IMG/VR virus record: IMGVR_UViG_3300029893_000016
Location: 1-45,078 of that record
From: a virus
Strand: one strand, 5' to 3'
Length of the DNA stretch: 45,078 nucleotides
The translations under genes and the position numbers were made by a program. Shown here one piece after another: positions 21,780-31,753 of this stretch; position 1 is the stretch's first letter; each line of letters starts with the position of its first letter. The notes under the pieces are model-generated. The model was not told the origin of the DNA. It did no database searches and was given only the letters and a program-made list of their open reading frames with translations.

Positions 21780-22627
21780 TATGCGATCCTCCAGCCGTCC
21801 GTTGAATCCTTGTATACCAAGGAAAACCCGGCATTTTTATTCAGTGTCAAGTCCTCAGCGGAGCCCATGATCTTCTCGCCGTTCCTGGCCACCGTTGCGT
21901 TGCTCGCCTCCCAATCGCCGCCAGGGGCAAAGCGCACAGTGTTGCCTGCTGTCGGGGTTGCCGGCAATGTCACCGTGGCCCCGCCAGCGACCACCAGCGC
22001 ATCGCCGTCCGCAGCGGTATGGGTCGTGGATACCGTCGTCCATTCCACCTGATTTGTCTTTTTCAGCACCCCGGCGGAAACATTCAGGCCGAAGCCAAGC
22101 AATGAGCCGAGATAATTTGCCGTGTCGCCGCTCCCGGTCAGCTTGACTTGATAGGTGTCCGACCCGACCACCGCCGTAATATCTTCAAAAACCTCTTTTC
22201 CTGCTGCTGTCCGGTACACCTTGACATAGCCGTCGGCAGCCGTGCCGCTGTAATCTGTTTTCGCCAGGGTGATTGCCCCGGATGCAATCCGCGTTCCCGC
22301 CTCAATGGCATCAAGACGGGCATCGACATTCACCTCTGTCGCCCTCGCCGCCTCCACCTCGCTTTTCACGGTGTCGTACTGGTCAAGCCGGGCGTCAAGA
22401 TCAACAAGCCCACCCCGTGCCGCCGATATCTCGGATGCGGCCCCGGACGCCACCCCCTCCACCGCATCAAATCGCGCATCGGTAGAGGCCAAGCCGCCCC
22501 GTGCCGCCAGTATTTCCGCGTCAATTGCCTGGAGATTTGCAAGCCACGAGTCAGCCGCCGCGTAGAAATTGACGGTGAAATTCGTCGTGCATGGCTCCGG
22601 GAATGCCGTCCATGTCCATATTGTCAT
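21779..22627 (-). CDS. Tail fibre protein with coiled coil
   Basis: A 282-residue protein. Residues 25-110 hold three heptad-like repeats of the type ARGGL..(T/L)DAR(F/L)D, a trimeric coiled-coil shaft. The C-terminal 90 residues (TTHTAADGDALVVAGGATVTLP and NGEKIMGSAEDLTLNKN) are a typical beta tip domain. ATG 22627 overlaps the preceding gene as ATGA. It is probably the shaft that carries the adhesin encoded next. Confidence 0.72.
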   Translation of the reverse strand: MTIWTWTAFPEPCTTNFTVNFYAAADSWLANLQAIDAEILAARGGLASTDARFDAVEGVASGAASEISAARGGLVDLDARLDQYDTVKSEVEAARATEVNVDARLDAIEAGTRIASGAITLAKTDYSGTAADGYVKVYRTAAGKEVFEDITAVVGSDTYQVKLTGSGDTANYLGSLLGFGLNVSAGVLKKTNQVEWTTVSTTHTAADGDALVVAGGATVTLPATPTAGNTVRFAPGGDWEASNATVARNGEKIMGSAEDLTLNKNAGFSLVYKDSTDGWRIA

Positions 22628-23376
22628 CGCTGATCCTCCAGCGTGAAATTGATAGAAGAATGACGGTAATGGTCGTGGCTGCCCTGGTAGCTGAGTGATC
22701 CGTAATGGGTGAACCGGCACCGCTCCGCCGCCGTCAATCCACGAACAAGCAGCACCGCCAGCGGTGTTCCTGCCACCCCGTCACAAATGTCGGTGAATTT
22801 CCAGTATTCGTCGGCGCGGGTCAAAAGGATTTGCCCCCGGTGGCTGTGGCTGGCCTGGCGCGGCTCAAGATAAAAAGAGGTGTCGTTCATCTCCCGCCGC
22901 ACCCATGCCTTGACCGGGGCATGGGCAAGTCCGTATTTCGGATTCAAGGTGAATTCCGCTGCCGCGCCAGCCCTCAAGCAGCCAATTGCCGGTGCCGTGC
23001 TGTCCGTTAAGGCAATCTCGATCTTGACCGGATTGGCCGAGCAGTTCCAGCTTATCCAGATGTTCTTCCACTCGCGCCGCTCCCCGGCAACCAAGGCCGA
23101 GTAGTCGGTGATGTAGCTCAGGTCAAAAGTCTCTGTCAGCAACACCGCACTTGTCACCGTGTCCGTCACCGTCACCGTCAGCCCGCCGTCAGCCCGCACA
23201 TTGATTGCCGCCAGGTGTCCGCACATTGCCGGTGCGTAGCAGGTAAACGTTGCGCTGGTCGCCCCTGCTTTCCACACCTCTTGTGGATATCCGGTGGCGA
23301 CGTTGGTAGCAGGAAACCCGGTAGCCGACGAGGTGGCACTTTGGGTATAGAGCTGATCGTGGTAAATAATGATCAT
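22624..23376 (-). CDS. Tail protein (distal, hypothetical)
   Basis: A 250-residue beta-rich protein with regular spacing typical of baseplate hub partners (YAPAMCGHLAAINVRADGG, EWKNIWISWNCSANPVKIEIAL). It lies between the hub-like gene and the fibres with ATGA overlaps on both sides. Exact identity not recognised. Confidence 0.62.
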   Translation of the reverse strand: MIIIYHDQLYTQSATSSATGFPATNVATGYPQEVWKAGATSATFTCYAPAMCGHLAAINVRADGGLTVTVTDTVTSAVLLTETFDLSYITDYSALVAGERREWKNIWISWNCSANPVKIEIALTDSTAPAIGCLRAGAAAEFTLNPKYGLAHAPVKAWVRREMNDTSFYLEPRQASHSHRGQILLTRADEYWKFTDICDGVAGTPLAVLLVRGLTAAERCRFTHYGSLSYQGSHDHYRHSSINFTLEDQR

Positions 23377-24656
23377 GCCGTCACCGTCCCCTCACCGGTT
23401 AGCGTCACCATCGCCGGGTTGCTTTTGTCGCCAAAATTGTAATCAAGGCCGCGCACCCTGAATACCACCGTGCTCTCGGCCGGCAACCTGTCGTCAACAA
23501 GGGTAATCTTTTCGCCCACCGCCGGGATGGTGGCGAGTTCCGCCAGCGGAACCCCGACCGAAACCCGCACTTTTGCCTTGTTGCTGGCAATGTTGCCGAG
23601 CACAATCAAGGCGGCGGAGCGGTTGTTGTTGTAGCATGGGGCGTCGATTACCGCGCCGATGGCAAGCTCCCCATCGGCAGCCATGTCTATTTTCTCGGAG
23701 AGCAGGCGATAAACCGTCCCGGCGGAATTGACTTGGGTGCCTGGCGTCAAGGTTTCATAGCTGGCGACAACCTGCTTGACTGGCGGCTCAAAGCTGTATT
23801 GTGGGGGGAAAAATCGCGTCAATGTCCGTGACCCGTTATCAAGGTTTTTGTGCACAACCGTCATGCCGCTGCCATACGAAAAAACATGGTTCGTCCACCA
23901 GGCAATCGAATCAAGTGCATCAAGCAGCGGCATTTGCTGCCGCAATAACACATTCAAAGATGGATCGGTCGTCGTGAGTGTGGCCGTTGTCCCCAACCGA
24001 TACGCCGCCCAGTTGAACAGGTCGTCAAGGCTGTTGTATGAACTCGTGCCGGTCACCGATATTTGGCCGACCGGGGCGACGAGCAACGAGAAAGTGCCGT
24101 CGCCGTTGTCGGTGACATTTGTTGTCAATTGTACCCCATCATCAAAAACCTTCCAATTGCTATGCAATGTCCCGGCAACACCTGATTTGTAATAAGTTTG
24201 GTATCCACTGCGGTCCTGGGTCCGTTGCGGCAGGAAGTGGCCGACCGACCCCAGCAGCATCGGAATAGGTACCGTTGCCCCGTTCTCGTCGGTGCCATCG
24301 GTCAATAGCATGGTTGTTTCTTCGTCCTGCCAGACCTCATAGTTGACGGTTTCCGCATTGTAGCCCCGCAACACCACCAGCCCGGAAAAGACAGTGGTGG
24401 CCGTGTCGTCATCGTCACCAGCGGCGACCGTTACCGCACAAGTCCGTGGTGGAGGCCAGTCCGAGGCAAACAGTTCCGCCGCGAATGTCATTTCATTGAT
24501 GTCGGGCCGGAGATAGCCGCCCTGGTTCTGCACCGCCACGGAAAAACGCGGGTTGGCGGCCAGATGCGGTGCCCAAAAGTGGTCCGCACCTTCCCAACCC
24601 GGCGCGATGGTGACGTAATGGTCGGTACTGTTGATGGTGATGGTTAAAAACATCAT
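23373..24656 (-). CDS. Tail hub / baseplate-like protein
   Basis: A 427-residue protein directly after the tape measure gene, where siphophages encode distal tail and hub proteins. The N-terminal 120 residues are a beta sandwich, and the middle contains DLFNWAAYRLG and ALDSIAWWTNHVFSYG. The C-terminus (VVFRVRGLDYNFGDKSNPAMVTLTGEG) resembles hub domains. It overlaps the tape measure stop. No lytic motif seen. Confidence 0.65.
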   Translation of the reverse strand: MMFLTITINSTDHYVTIAPGWEGADHFWAPHLAANPRFSVAVQNQGGYLRPDINEMTFAAELFASDWPPPRTCAVTVAAGDDDDTATTVFSGLVVLRGYNAETVNYEVWQDEETTMLLTDGTDENGATVPIPMLLGSVGHFLPQRTQDRSGYQTYYKSGVAGTLHSNWKVFDDGVQLTTNVTDNGDGTFSLLVAPVGQISVTGTSSYNSLDDLFNWAAYRLGTTATLTTTDPSLNVLLRQQMPLLDALDSIAWWTNHVFSYGSGMTVVHKNLDNGSRTLTRFFPPQYSFEPPVKQVVASYETLTPGTQVNSAGTVYRLLSEKIDMAADGELAIGAVIDAPCYNNNRSAALIVLGNIASNKAKVRVSVGVPLAELATIPAVGEKITLVDDRLPAESTVVFRVRGLDYNFGDKSNPAMVTLTGEGTVTA

Positions 24657-27600
24657 GCCGCCGCCCTCACGATTCTGGCGTCGTCGTTCTGGATGATTCG
24701 CCGCGTCTCCGTCGTCCGGGAAACCTCGTTGCCGCTCTCGTCAACCACTATCACGGTGACATTGGCCTCAAGTCCGGCAATACGTTCCTCCAGTGCAGCT
24801 ATTTGCCGCGTGAGGCTGTCGATACTGCCGGTCAACAGCCCTTCCTGTGTCTGGTAGGTCAAGCCAAGGCTGTCAAGGTCCGACATCACCCGGTCATAAA
24901 TATCAAGGTATTGCTGGCTCGACTTGTACGCGCTCTGCGCTTCAGTCAGGTAAGTGTTGACGAAATTGAGATATTCTCCGGCAGCCTCCGGGCTTGTCCC
25001 CGCAGCGGCCAACAGTGAGGAGTAATCGCCTGTCGCTGCCGTCACCCGGTCGGAAGGATAGGCGAGATTGAAACCACTGTAAGCGATGTCGAGCCGCTTG
25101 GCGTCAATTGAGTCAACCACGCCCCGCACTGCCGACAAATCGCCTTCCAGGCCGGACAGCGAATCAGTCAACAACCCGATTTCTTCATTCAGCCCGGCAA
25201 TGGCCTCGGCAGCAAGAAACGCTTCTTCCGCCTCGTTGATTTTGTCGAGCTGGACATCGTAAGCGCGGGTCAGCAGGCCGGTAGCAAGGCCAAGCTCCAT
25301 GGCCTTCTTGGTTTCCTCATCCCGCCATTTCTCCAGGTTTTTACGGGCAAGGTCAAACTCGCCCATCGTGTTCTGATCAATGATATCCTGCCACGATCCG
25401 GTGACACGCCCGGTCAGCCTGTTTATCTCTTCGGTCCTGGCAAGTTCAAGGTTCGTCTCGGAGACAACCACCCCCAGCCGCTCCAGCGTCCCGGCCATCT
25501 CGTCATACTTTGCATTGATGCTTTCCAGCTCGCGCCCGGCGTCGGTAAGGTTGCCGGAGACGATGGAATCATCAATCTGGCCAAGCAGGCCGACAACCTC
25601 CGTCACATAGTCAATCACATAGCGGGCCTGGCCGAGTCCGCTTTCCAGCTCGGATAGTTCGCGCTCAAGGCTCTCTGTATCGGTGATCTCCCCGATCCGC
25701 ATCAGATCGATTGCGTCGGTCAGGCCGCCTTGCAGCTTTTCGGCTGCGGTGGAGCTGAACATTGACAGATCAAGCGCCGCAAATGACCCTTCCATTGCCT
25801 CGGCCAGCATATCGGCACTGCCGGCGACCAGCGGAGCGATGATCCCGGCGGTGGCAGACTGCCAGATGTTTTCTATGCTGCGGGCAATCTCGTCTTCGTC
25901 CTCGCCGCTGATAAAGGCGTTAAGGTCGAGCGTCGAGCCGGTCCCAGCCGAAAGGCCGCCCGGACCATACATAGCCTCAACAATGCGGGGATCGTTGACA
26001 TATGACCTGGACCCGCCGGCACTGGCCCCGAACTGGTCAAGATATTCGCTGTACTGGCTGCCGCGGCCGAGTGAGGAAAAAAGCGACTCGAACGAGCCGG
26101 AGATGGTGTTGAGCGCCCCAAGCAGGCTGTCAGAGAGTGCCGCCGAAGCCTCGCGGAAATCCTCGCCGTTGCGGTCCTCCCGCCATTCGGCGCTGTCGGT
26201 CTGCAAGAACCCGACGCCGGGGGTGTAGTCGTAGCGGTAGCCGGTGCCGAGATACCCGCGCTGGATGTCATCGCCAAACAACGAGCCGCCGAGCCAGTTG
26301 CCAATCGCCCCGCCGATGACCGAACCGAGCGGGCCGAGAGGGGTCATGCCGCCAAGGAACGCACCCAGGCCAGCCGCGCCGGACTGGCCGACGCTCTGCC
26401 CGGACAAAAGCCCCATCCCCAACGCGCCGACCCCGGCCAGTCCTGAGCCGAAAATGGAAGAGTTCTGGCCCATAATCCACTGGCTCGCCCCTTCCATGCC
26501 CAGGCCGTCCAGCGCAAACGCTGACAGGTTGGCCTGCATCCCGCCCCAACCGGCAGAGGAAAAGAGGTTGCCGAATGACAACGAGCCGCCGCCTGCCCCG
26601 CCTGCCTGCGCCCCGGTGAACGGCTGCATAATCAGCGCCGCCGCATACTCTGCAGCACCGCGCCTGGCAAGGTCAAGGATAGAACTCCACGAAAATTCAA
26701 ACTTGTAGAGCATGTCGGCAAGGGCGTCCTGGATCTGCTCGAATGCGTGCTTCCAGGTGTCGGAAATTGCGGTGGCCGTTTCTTTGTTGCTCTCCTCGAT
26801 AGCGTTCAGATCGCGGTCCATCGCCGCATCAAGACCATCAACCAGCCGCTGCGCCTCGGTCGCGGTCATGTCGGTGCTGGCAAACAGCGTCTCCACGTCC
26901 GACTTCATCTCCGCGTACTGCCGCCGCACCTCTTCGATCTGCCTGGCATTGCCAGGCAACACGGCAAGGGTCATCTCGTCATACAAGGCAACCATCTGCT
27001 CCTGTTGTTCGATTGCCGCCGCCCGCGCCGCGTACTCTTCATCACGCAAGCGGCTGACGTTCTCCTGCAGCTCCAACTCGCCCTTGACCGCCTCCTTATA
27101 CGCGGTCGTCGATTGCCGCAGATTATCCATGGCCACGGCATAATCAGCCGCGGAAATGGCCCCCTTGTCCCGCAACGCGGCAAGCCCGGCCTCCGCTGCC
27201 GCGATCTCCTCGGCCTCCTGGCGCAAGGGGAGATAGCGGTCAATGAGCCGGTCAAGCTCTTTCTGGTTGTCTTTGGCCGCGTCGGTCCCCGCCTTGGTCG
27301 CCGCTGTCGTCTTCGCTTGTGTTTTTACAAAATCACCAGTTGATTTCGCCGCCGACGCCGCCCCGCTCTCAATCTCGTTGTAACGCTGGGCCAGGGCCTG
27401 CAATGCCCGTTCCGTCTCCTGGTATCGCTCCTCATAGCGGATATTCCAATCCGCCAACCGCTGCATACGGTCTTGTGAACTTTGGATACCTAATACCGCC
27501 GGGATGGCGGAAGGCAAAGACGCCAAAAATGTCATGGTGCCGCCAAGCTTATCGATCAGCATCGCAACCCGCATGATTTCCGCCTGCACCGACATCAGCC

Positions 27601-28477
27601 CGAGCTGAAAATTTTTAATCCAGCCGGCAATGGCCTCCTTGTTCTTCCCGGCCCAAACATCCATGGCACCGGCCAACTCAATAATCCAACCAGCAAGCGC
27701 CGCCGTCGCCCCCCCGGCCTGGTCAACCCCGAAAATCATCTTGCCGATCGAATTGTTCATCACCGTCATTGCCTGGCCGACCGTTTTCGGCATCCGGTCG
27801 AATTCTTTGGCGATGGCATCAGCCTGGCTGACCAGCGCCTTTGTCACCGCCTCGGCGCTCAACTGCCCTTCCTTGCCAAGCTCCCGCAACTTGCCGACGC
27901 TCACCCCCATCCCGTCGGCAATGGCCTGGGCCAACCGCGGCGTCTGCTCAAGCACGGAGTTCAGTTCCTCGCCCCGCAACTGGCCGGAGGCAAAACCCTG
28001 GCCGAGCTGGATCAAGGCGGCGTTGGCCGATTCGGCGCTCGCCCCGGATATAATCAACGATTTATTGATGGTTTCGGTGATGCCGATGGTCTGCTCGTAG
28101 CCAAGGTTCATGTCCCTGGTCGAGCGGGCAATCCTGGCATACAGGTCGGCGGTCTGCTCGTAGGCCACCCGGCTCTCCTGGGCCACCCCAAACAACCGGT
28201 CTTGAATTTCGGCGAGCTGGGCGGCTGAATCGGCCACCAGCCGCAGACGGCCGTTGACGTTGTTCCATGAGTCGGCGATCCTGATCACCTCGCCGGCACC
28301 CATCGACACGCCAACCGCGGCAAACGCCGCGCCGACCATGCCGACCGCCGTCCGCAATCCGGCCATGGTCCGCTCAAGGGCCGCGGTTTGCTTGTCGATC
28401 CCGGCAAATGCCCGTTGCATCGGCCCGGTTGCCTGGTCAACCATCTTCAAGGCTATGGCAATTGCCGCGTCATTCAT
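24653..28477 (-). CDS. Tail tape measure protein
   Basis: A 1,274-residue protein that sets tail length and is ejected with DNA. The N-terminal 260 residues carry the tape measure domain (NAALIQLGQGFASGQLRGEELNSVLEQTP). Several coiled coils follow (390-640), then a Gly/Ala/Ser-rich hydrophobic stretch (about 690-810) with possible membrane segments, and more coiled coil to the end. ATG 28477 overlaps the end of the GT frame. By the common 1.5 angstrom per residue rule the tail would be near 190 nm. Confidence 0.92.
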   Translation of the reverse strand: MNDAAIAIALKMVDQATGPMQRAFAGIDKQTAALERTMAGLRTAVGMVGAAFAAVGVSMGAGEVIRIADSWNNVNGRLRLVADSAAQLAEIQDRLFGVAQESRVAYEQTADLYARIARSTRDMNLGYEQTIGITETINKSLIISGASAESANAALIQLGQGFASGQLRGEELNSVLEQTPRLAQAIADGMGVSVGKLRELGKEGQLSAEAVTKALVSQADAIAKEFDRMPKTVGQAMTVMNNSIGKMIFGVDQAGGATAALAGWIIELAGAMDVWAGKNKEAIAGWIKNFQLGLMSVQAEIMRVAMLIDKLGGTMTFLASLPSAIPAVLGIQSSQDRMQRLADWNIRYEERYQETERALQALAQRYNEIESGAASAAKSTGDFVKTQAKTTAATKAGTDAAKDNQKELDRLIDRYLPLRQEAEEIAAAEAGLAALRDKGAISAADYAVAMDNLRQSTTAYKEAVKGELELQENVSRLRDEEYAARAAAIEQQEQMVALYDEMTLAVLPGNARQIEEVRRQYAEMKSDVETLFASTDMTATEAQRLVDGLDAAMDRDLNAIEESNKETATAISDTWKHAFEQIQDALADMLYKFEFSWSSILDLARRGAAEYAAALIMQPFTGAQAGGAGGGSLSFGNLFSSAGWGGMQANLSAFALDGLGMEGASQWIMGQNSSIFGSGLAGVGALGMGLLSGQSVGQSGAAGLGAFLGGMTPLGPLGSVIGGAIGNWLGGSLFGDDIQRGYLGTGYRYDYTPGVGFLQTDSAEWREDRNGEDFREASAALSDSLLGALNTISGSFESLFSSLGRGSQYSEYLDQFGASAGGSRSYVNDPRIVEAMYGPGGLSAGTGSTLDLNAFISGEDEDEIARSIENIWQSATAGIIAPLVAGSADMLAEAMEGSFAALDLSMFSSTAAEKLQGGLTDAIDLMRIGEITDTESLERELSELESGLGQARYVIDYVTEVVGLLGQIDDSIVSGNLTDAGRELESINAKYDEMAGTLERLGVVVSETNLELARTEEINRLTGRVTGSWQDIIDQNTMGEFDLARKNLEKWRDEETKKAMELGLATGLLTRAYDVQLDKINEAEEAFLAAEAIAGLNEEIGLLTDSLSGLEGDLSAVRGVVDSIDAKRLDIAYSGFNLAYPSDRVTAATGDYSSLLAAAGTSPEAAGEYLNFVNTYLTEAQSAYKSSQQYLDIYDRVMSDLDSLGLTYQTQEGLLTGSIDSLTRQIAALEERIAGLEANVTVIVVDESGNEVSRTTETRRIIQNDDARIVRAAA

Positions 28478-29125
28478 GGTCGTCCTTTTTGCGATACCTG
28501 GCGGCAATCTCCTCCACCACCAGCACCCTGTCAACGTCGTCCTCGGCGCCGCCCATTCCGGCCAGCACCGCCATGACCGCCTCTATCCGCATTGCCCCGC
28601 TCATGCCGTCCCGGCCGCCCTTGTTGCAATAGAGCCAGCATCGCCAGGCCAGGTCATTTGCCGCGGCCAAAGACTTCGGCCGCTCACACTCTGCGCAGGG
28701 CGGCTCCCCGCCCCACGTCTCGGAACACTCTTCACACTGGGTGACGGCTGGGTTGAGATGCCACTCAACCCAGCCTGTCAGTTTCCCGCGATGGCATTAC
28801 GGCGGGCCTGATCCTCGTCGGCCACGGCGGCCAGCACCTCGCCGACAAACGCCGGCTCAAACTCGGCAATAGCCCGCTTGTTCTCAGCCGTGCATGGCAG
28901 CGGCTCGCCGGCCTCGTCATCCACCCCGCGCCAATCAGTCACCACCCGGTCAAACATCTCCCGGGTCATCGCCGTGGAGTCGAGCGTTTCCACCCCGCGC
29001 TTATAGGTGGTGTGCCGCGCCCGCAGGCGGGAAAGCTCACTTGCCGTCATCGGCCTGGCGATAATCACCGCATCGCCCACCACCACCTCAAAACCAGCCA
29101 CATCCGCTTTTGTTCTCAGCCGCAT
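28470..29125 (-). CDS. Tail assembly chaperone GT-type fusion (by -1 frameshift)
   Basis: Read 29125 to 28781 in frame 0, slip back one base on GGGAAAC, then continue from 28781 to 28470. The second frame has no good start of its own and runs directly into the tape measure start. Its extension has a zinc-knuckle-like set (TQCEECSE, PPCAECERP) and a helical end (IRIEAVMAVLAG... KKDDHE). In lambda the equivalent GT protein recruits the tape measure to the tail tube protein. Product about 218 residues. Confidence 0.75.
28778..28787 (-). promoter_or_regulatory. -1 frameshift site GGGAAAC followed by TGA
   Basis: The heptamer (28781-28787 on the minus strand) is in the X-XXY-YYZ frame of the chaperone gene, and the stop TGA is the next codon. 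A GC-rich inverted repeat (GGCTGGGTTGAGTGGCATCTCAACCCAGCC, read in two halves GGCTGGGTTGAG and CTCAACCCAGCC) lies just downstream and can form a stimulating hairpin. Confidence 0.82.
28778..29125 (-). CDS. Tail assembly chaperone, G-type
   Basis: A 115-residue protein (MTASELSRLRARHTTY in the first third) between the tail tube and the tape measure genes, the usual place for the shorter assembly chaperone. It ends at TGA directly after the slippery heptamer. The sequence contains VVTDWRGVDDEAGEPLPCT, a segment common in such chaperones. Confidence 0.8.
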   Translation of the reverse strand: MRLRTKADVAGFEVVVGDAVIIARPMTASELSRLRARHTTYKRGVETLDSTAMTREMFDRVVTDWRGVDDEAGEPLPCTAENKRAIAEFEPAFVGEVLAAVADEDQARRNAIAGN

Positions 29126-29136
29126 AAGTCCCCTTA

Positions 29137-30306
29137 TCAGGTCAGCACCAGTTCAATTTCGTCCTCGCCGCTGGTGCCCAGCGCGGCAAGGTCCATCCGC
29201 AACTCAACGGTCGGTGATGCCGGACTTATCTGGGGCAAAGTCAATCGGCATTTGTCCATGGTCATGGTGGCGATACTGCCTGCATCTGCCCCCATCACCA
29301 GCTCGACACCAACCTCCTGGCCGGCATTGAGCCCGTCGTAAAAATATTTAACGTCATCGCGCCGCATGTTGACGGTCACCGAGCCCTTAACCGAACGCTG
29401 CCCCTCGACATAGGCGGTAGGGTTTTCCTCGTCGCTGATCTCGTCCTCTTGGTAAACAATGCCGTTGGTCATCGTGATGTCAAAGCTCTTGATCTTGGCG
29501 GTCGTACTGCCGCCGTCAAGACTGATGGTGATACTGTTGCTTTCCACCGGATCACCGATGATTGTCCCGGTCGGCAAAAATGGCGCCACTACCGTGTCGG
29601 CGGCAAAATCGGCAGTCAGGCCAGGAGAGATAGTCAGGGTATTGGTGGCGATGGTCACCGCGCTGATCGCGTAGCCACTGCCGCTGTTGTCATCGCTGCC
29701 CACCTTGATCTTGCCGCCGACGCAATATTTCTTGGCATCCTTGACAACAATCGAGGTGATCGGAGTGGCGACATAATCAACCGCCGCATTAAGTTCATCG
29801 GTCCCGACCCAACCCATTGCCATAAACTTGCCGCTCATTTCAAACTTGACCGCCCCCTTTTTGCTGGCGGCAAGCCTGGTTTGCTCAACCGTCGCCCCTT
29901 TGGCAAAAAACACGGTGTCACCGTATTTGGTCCACAGGGAAAAAGAGGGCAGCGCCGTTGCCAGCGAATAGGTGACCGAGGTCGAGCCGACAATGGTCTC
30001 GGTGCCGAACAGCGCCTCCAGCATGGTGGCGCCCTGCGGCACACTGCCTGCGGTCCCGGACGGCCGCAGATACATCGGTATCGACCAGTCACCGGCCGGC
30101 AACGCGTCGCGGAACTGGTTGAGCAGCGAACGCGAGTCAACAATCTCCTCGCTGTCGGTATAGGTCGGCACCTGGCCGATGCTGCCATACCCGGCCGGCA
30201 CCACCAGATCACCGGCGCTCGGGAAAACCAGCGTCCCGACCGTGGTTTCCGGTACGGCAAAAATGGTGTGCTCCCTCGCCAGGGTCAAACGATTATTCAA
30301 GCTCAT
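29137..30306 (-). CDS. Major tail tube protein
   Basis: A 389-residue beta-rich protein located just before the chaperone. The N-terminal segment (REHTIFAVPETTVGTLVFPSAGD) and the ending (CRLTLPQISPASPTVELRMDLAALG) are features of siphophage tail tube proteins. It is longer than usual (250-300), with extra material at about 190-260 (KKYCVGGKIKVGSDDNSGSGYAI), possibly an inserted decoration domain. Confidence 0.78.
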   Translation of the reverse strand: MSLNNRLTLAREHTIFAVPETTVGTLVFPSAGDLVVPAGYGSIGQVPTYTDSEEIVDSRSLLNQFRDALPAGDWSIPMYLRPSGTAGSVPQGATMLEALFGTETIVGSTSVTYSLATALPSFSLWTKYGDTVFFAKGATVEQTRLAASKKGAVKFEMSGKFMAMGWVGTDELNAAVDYVATPITSIVVKDAKKYCVGGKIKVGSDDNSGSGYAISAVTIATNTLTISPGLTADFAADTVVAPFLPTGTIIGDPVESNSITISLDGGSTTAKIKSFDITMTNGIVYQEDEISDEENPTAYVEGQRSVKGSVTVNMRRDDVKYFYDGLNAGQEVGVELVMGADAGSIATMTMDKCRLTLPQISPASPTVELRMDLAALGTSGEDEIELVLT

Positions 30307-30342
30307 GACATTCTCCTTTTTTTACAGCCGGCAAGCGGCTCA

Positions 30343-30756
30343 TCAATGCGATTCGACCATTTCAAGCCGCCAGGTCTGCACATAAAGGAATCTCCCCATG
30401 TGCGCCTGAACAAGCTCTTCCCCGACGATTTCCGCCAACCCGGCAGCGGCGAGCAGTTGCCCTGCCACGGTCTTTTCGATGTCTTCAAGCAACCCCATGG
30501 CCGTCACGTCCCCGCCGGTCGCCCCGGCGGTCGCGGCAAAAACAAAAACATGAAACAAATGGGCGCGTGAATATGTCGCCGCGCCGATCTCCAGGCTTTC
30601 GCCAAAATCAACCCCGGCATAGGCCACCGCGATCCCCGGCCAGGCATGGGCGCTGTTGAACACCGCCTCTTCACCGTCCCAGGTCCCGGCCGCCAACCCG
30701 GTTGCCGCGGCAATCGCCGTCACCAGCGCCGCCCGCAGATCTCCGCGCACACTCAT
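30343..30756 (-). CDS. Tail terminator / tail completion protein
   Basis: A 137-residue alpha/beta protein of the gpU-like type (LRAALVTAIAAATGLAAGTWDGE at the start, VYVQTWRLEMVES at the end). It lies between the connector gene and the tail tube gene, as tail terminators do. ATG 30756 overlaps the upstream gene by four bases; a GTG at 30771 would be longer but lies in the previous gene. Confidence 0.65.
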   Translation of the reverse strand: MSVRGDLRAALVTAIAAATGLAAGTWDGEEAVFNSAHAWPGIAVAYAGVDFGESLEIGAATYSRAHLFHVFVFAATAGATGGDVTAMGLLEDIEKTVAGQLLAAAGLAEIVGEELVQAHMGRFLYVQTWRLEMVESH

Positions 30757-31415
30757 CCGCTGTTCCCCCAATCACGCGCCCAGCTCGATTTCCAGCGGCC
30801 CCCCATGATCCTGGTCAAATAAAGGGCCTGCACATTGCGCAGGCTCCGTTGCCGCTCCCGCTGCAATACCGGTTCGACAAACGGCCGCGCCGCCACCCGC
30901 CGCACCCCGGCCCGTGGAATCACCCCGGCCAGGGTGTTCCAGCGCCGCTGCGCCCCGGCGGCGGTTTTGAACCGGGAAAACTGCCTTGAATCAGGCCGCA
31001 ACAACCGCTTGGCAATCGCCCGCTGCTGCCGGCCGCTGATGGTCAGGTAAAACCCGGACGACAACCGCACCGCCGAGGCAGCAAAGCCCCGGGAAATCGG
31101 CTCGAATTTCAGATCCTTCTTGCCGCCGACCTGCCGGGAGATCATCCCGGCCCAAGCGGTTAAATTTTCGTCATCAACAAAATAGCGGGTGTACCTGGCC
31201 AGCCAGCGGCCATAGCCGCCGCTCTTGCGCAGGTATTTGGTCACCGGCGCATAGCTCCACTTCCCCTCGCCCTGGCTGCGGCCGTAATCCTTGATCAACC
31301 CGGCCAGCCGGTACGATTCGGATCGCAGCGCCGCCACCAGCGCAACCTTGTGCGCCTTGGGGAACCTGGCCGCAAGTTGCGCCAGACCGCTTTTGTCGAT
31401 CACCATATCAATCAT
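30753..31415 (-). CDS. Head-tail connector / neck protein (minor tail-like)
   Basis: A 220-residue basic protein. The C-terminal part AARPFVEPVLQRE is a hallmark of HK97 gp10-like and related completion proteins. The Arg/Lys-rich centre with FKTAAGAQRRWNTLAG suggests a DNA-facing ring. ATG 31415 overlaps the preceding gene; earlier starts lie inside that gene. Confidence 0.65.
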   Translation of the reverse strand: MIDMVIDKSGLAQLAARFPKAHKVALVAALRSESYRLAGLIKDYGRSQGEGKWSYAPVTKYLRKSGGYGRWLARYTRYFVDDENLTAWAGMISRQVGGKKDLKFEPISRGFAASAVRLSSGFYLTISGRQQRAIAKRLLRPDSRQFSRFKTAAGAQRRWNTLAGVIPRAGVRRVAARPFVEPVLQRERQRSLRNVQALYLTRIMGGRWKSSWARDWGNSG

Positions 31416-31753
31416 GGCGTCACCCTGATGTTTTTCCGGCACACCAACTGCCACACCCCGCCAGGCAACAGCATCCGCTCGACCACCTCGAAACGATCAG
31501 GCCACACCGCATCCGGATTGCGCTCGACAATGTCGCCGCGTTCCGGATCATCCTGCAGGGCGCTTGCCTGCACCTGGCACACCACATCGTCAGCCATGAT
31601 ATGGGGGCCGATGACATCATCCGGATTCAACGGCCGGAAAACCGCCGACACCTCGACCGTGAACGGGTACGCGGTTGGCGTGTACCACACCGTCTCCCCG
31701 GCCAGATCAAATATGTCCGCCGCCACCGCGGCGATGTCATCAGCCCAGGCCAT
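31412..31753 (-). CDS. Head-tail joining protein
   Basis: A 113-residue protein with the layout of lambda FII-like or head closure proteins: N-terminal helix (WADDIAAVAADIFDLAGE), then a beta barrel (VSAVFRPLNPDDVIG, DIVERNPDAVWPDRFEVVERM). It is next to the small structural gene at 31758 and before the completion gene. Confidence 0.65.
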   Translation of the reverse strand: MAWADDIAAVAADIFDLAGETVWYTPTAYPFTVEVSAVFRPLNPDDVIGPHIMADDVVCQVQASALQDDPERGDIVERNPDAVWPDRFEVVERMLLPGGVWQLVCRKNIRVTP

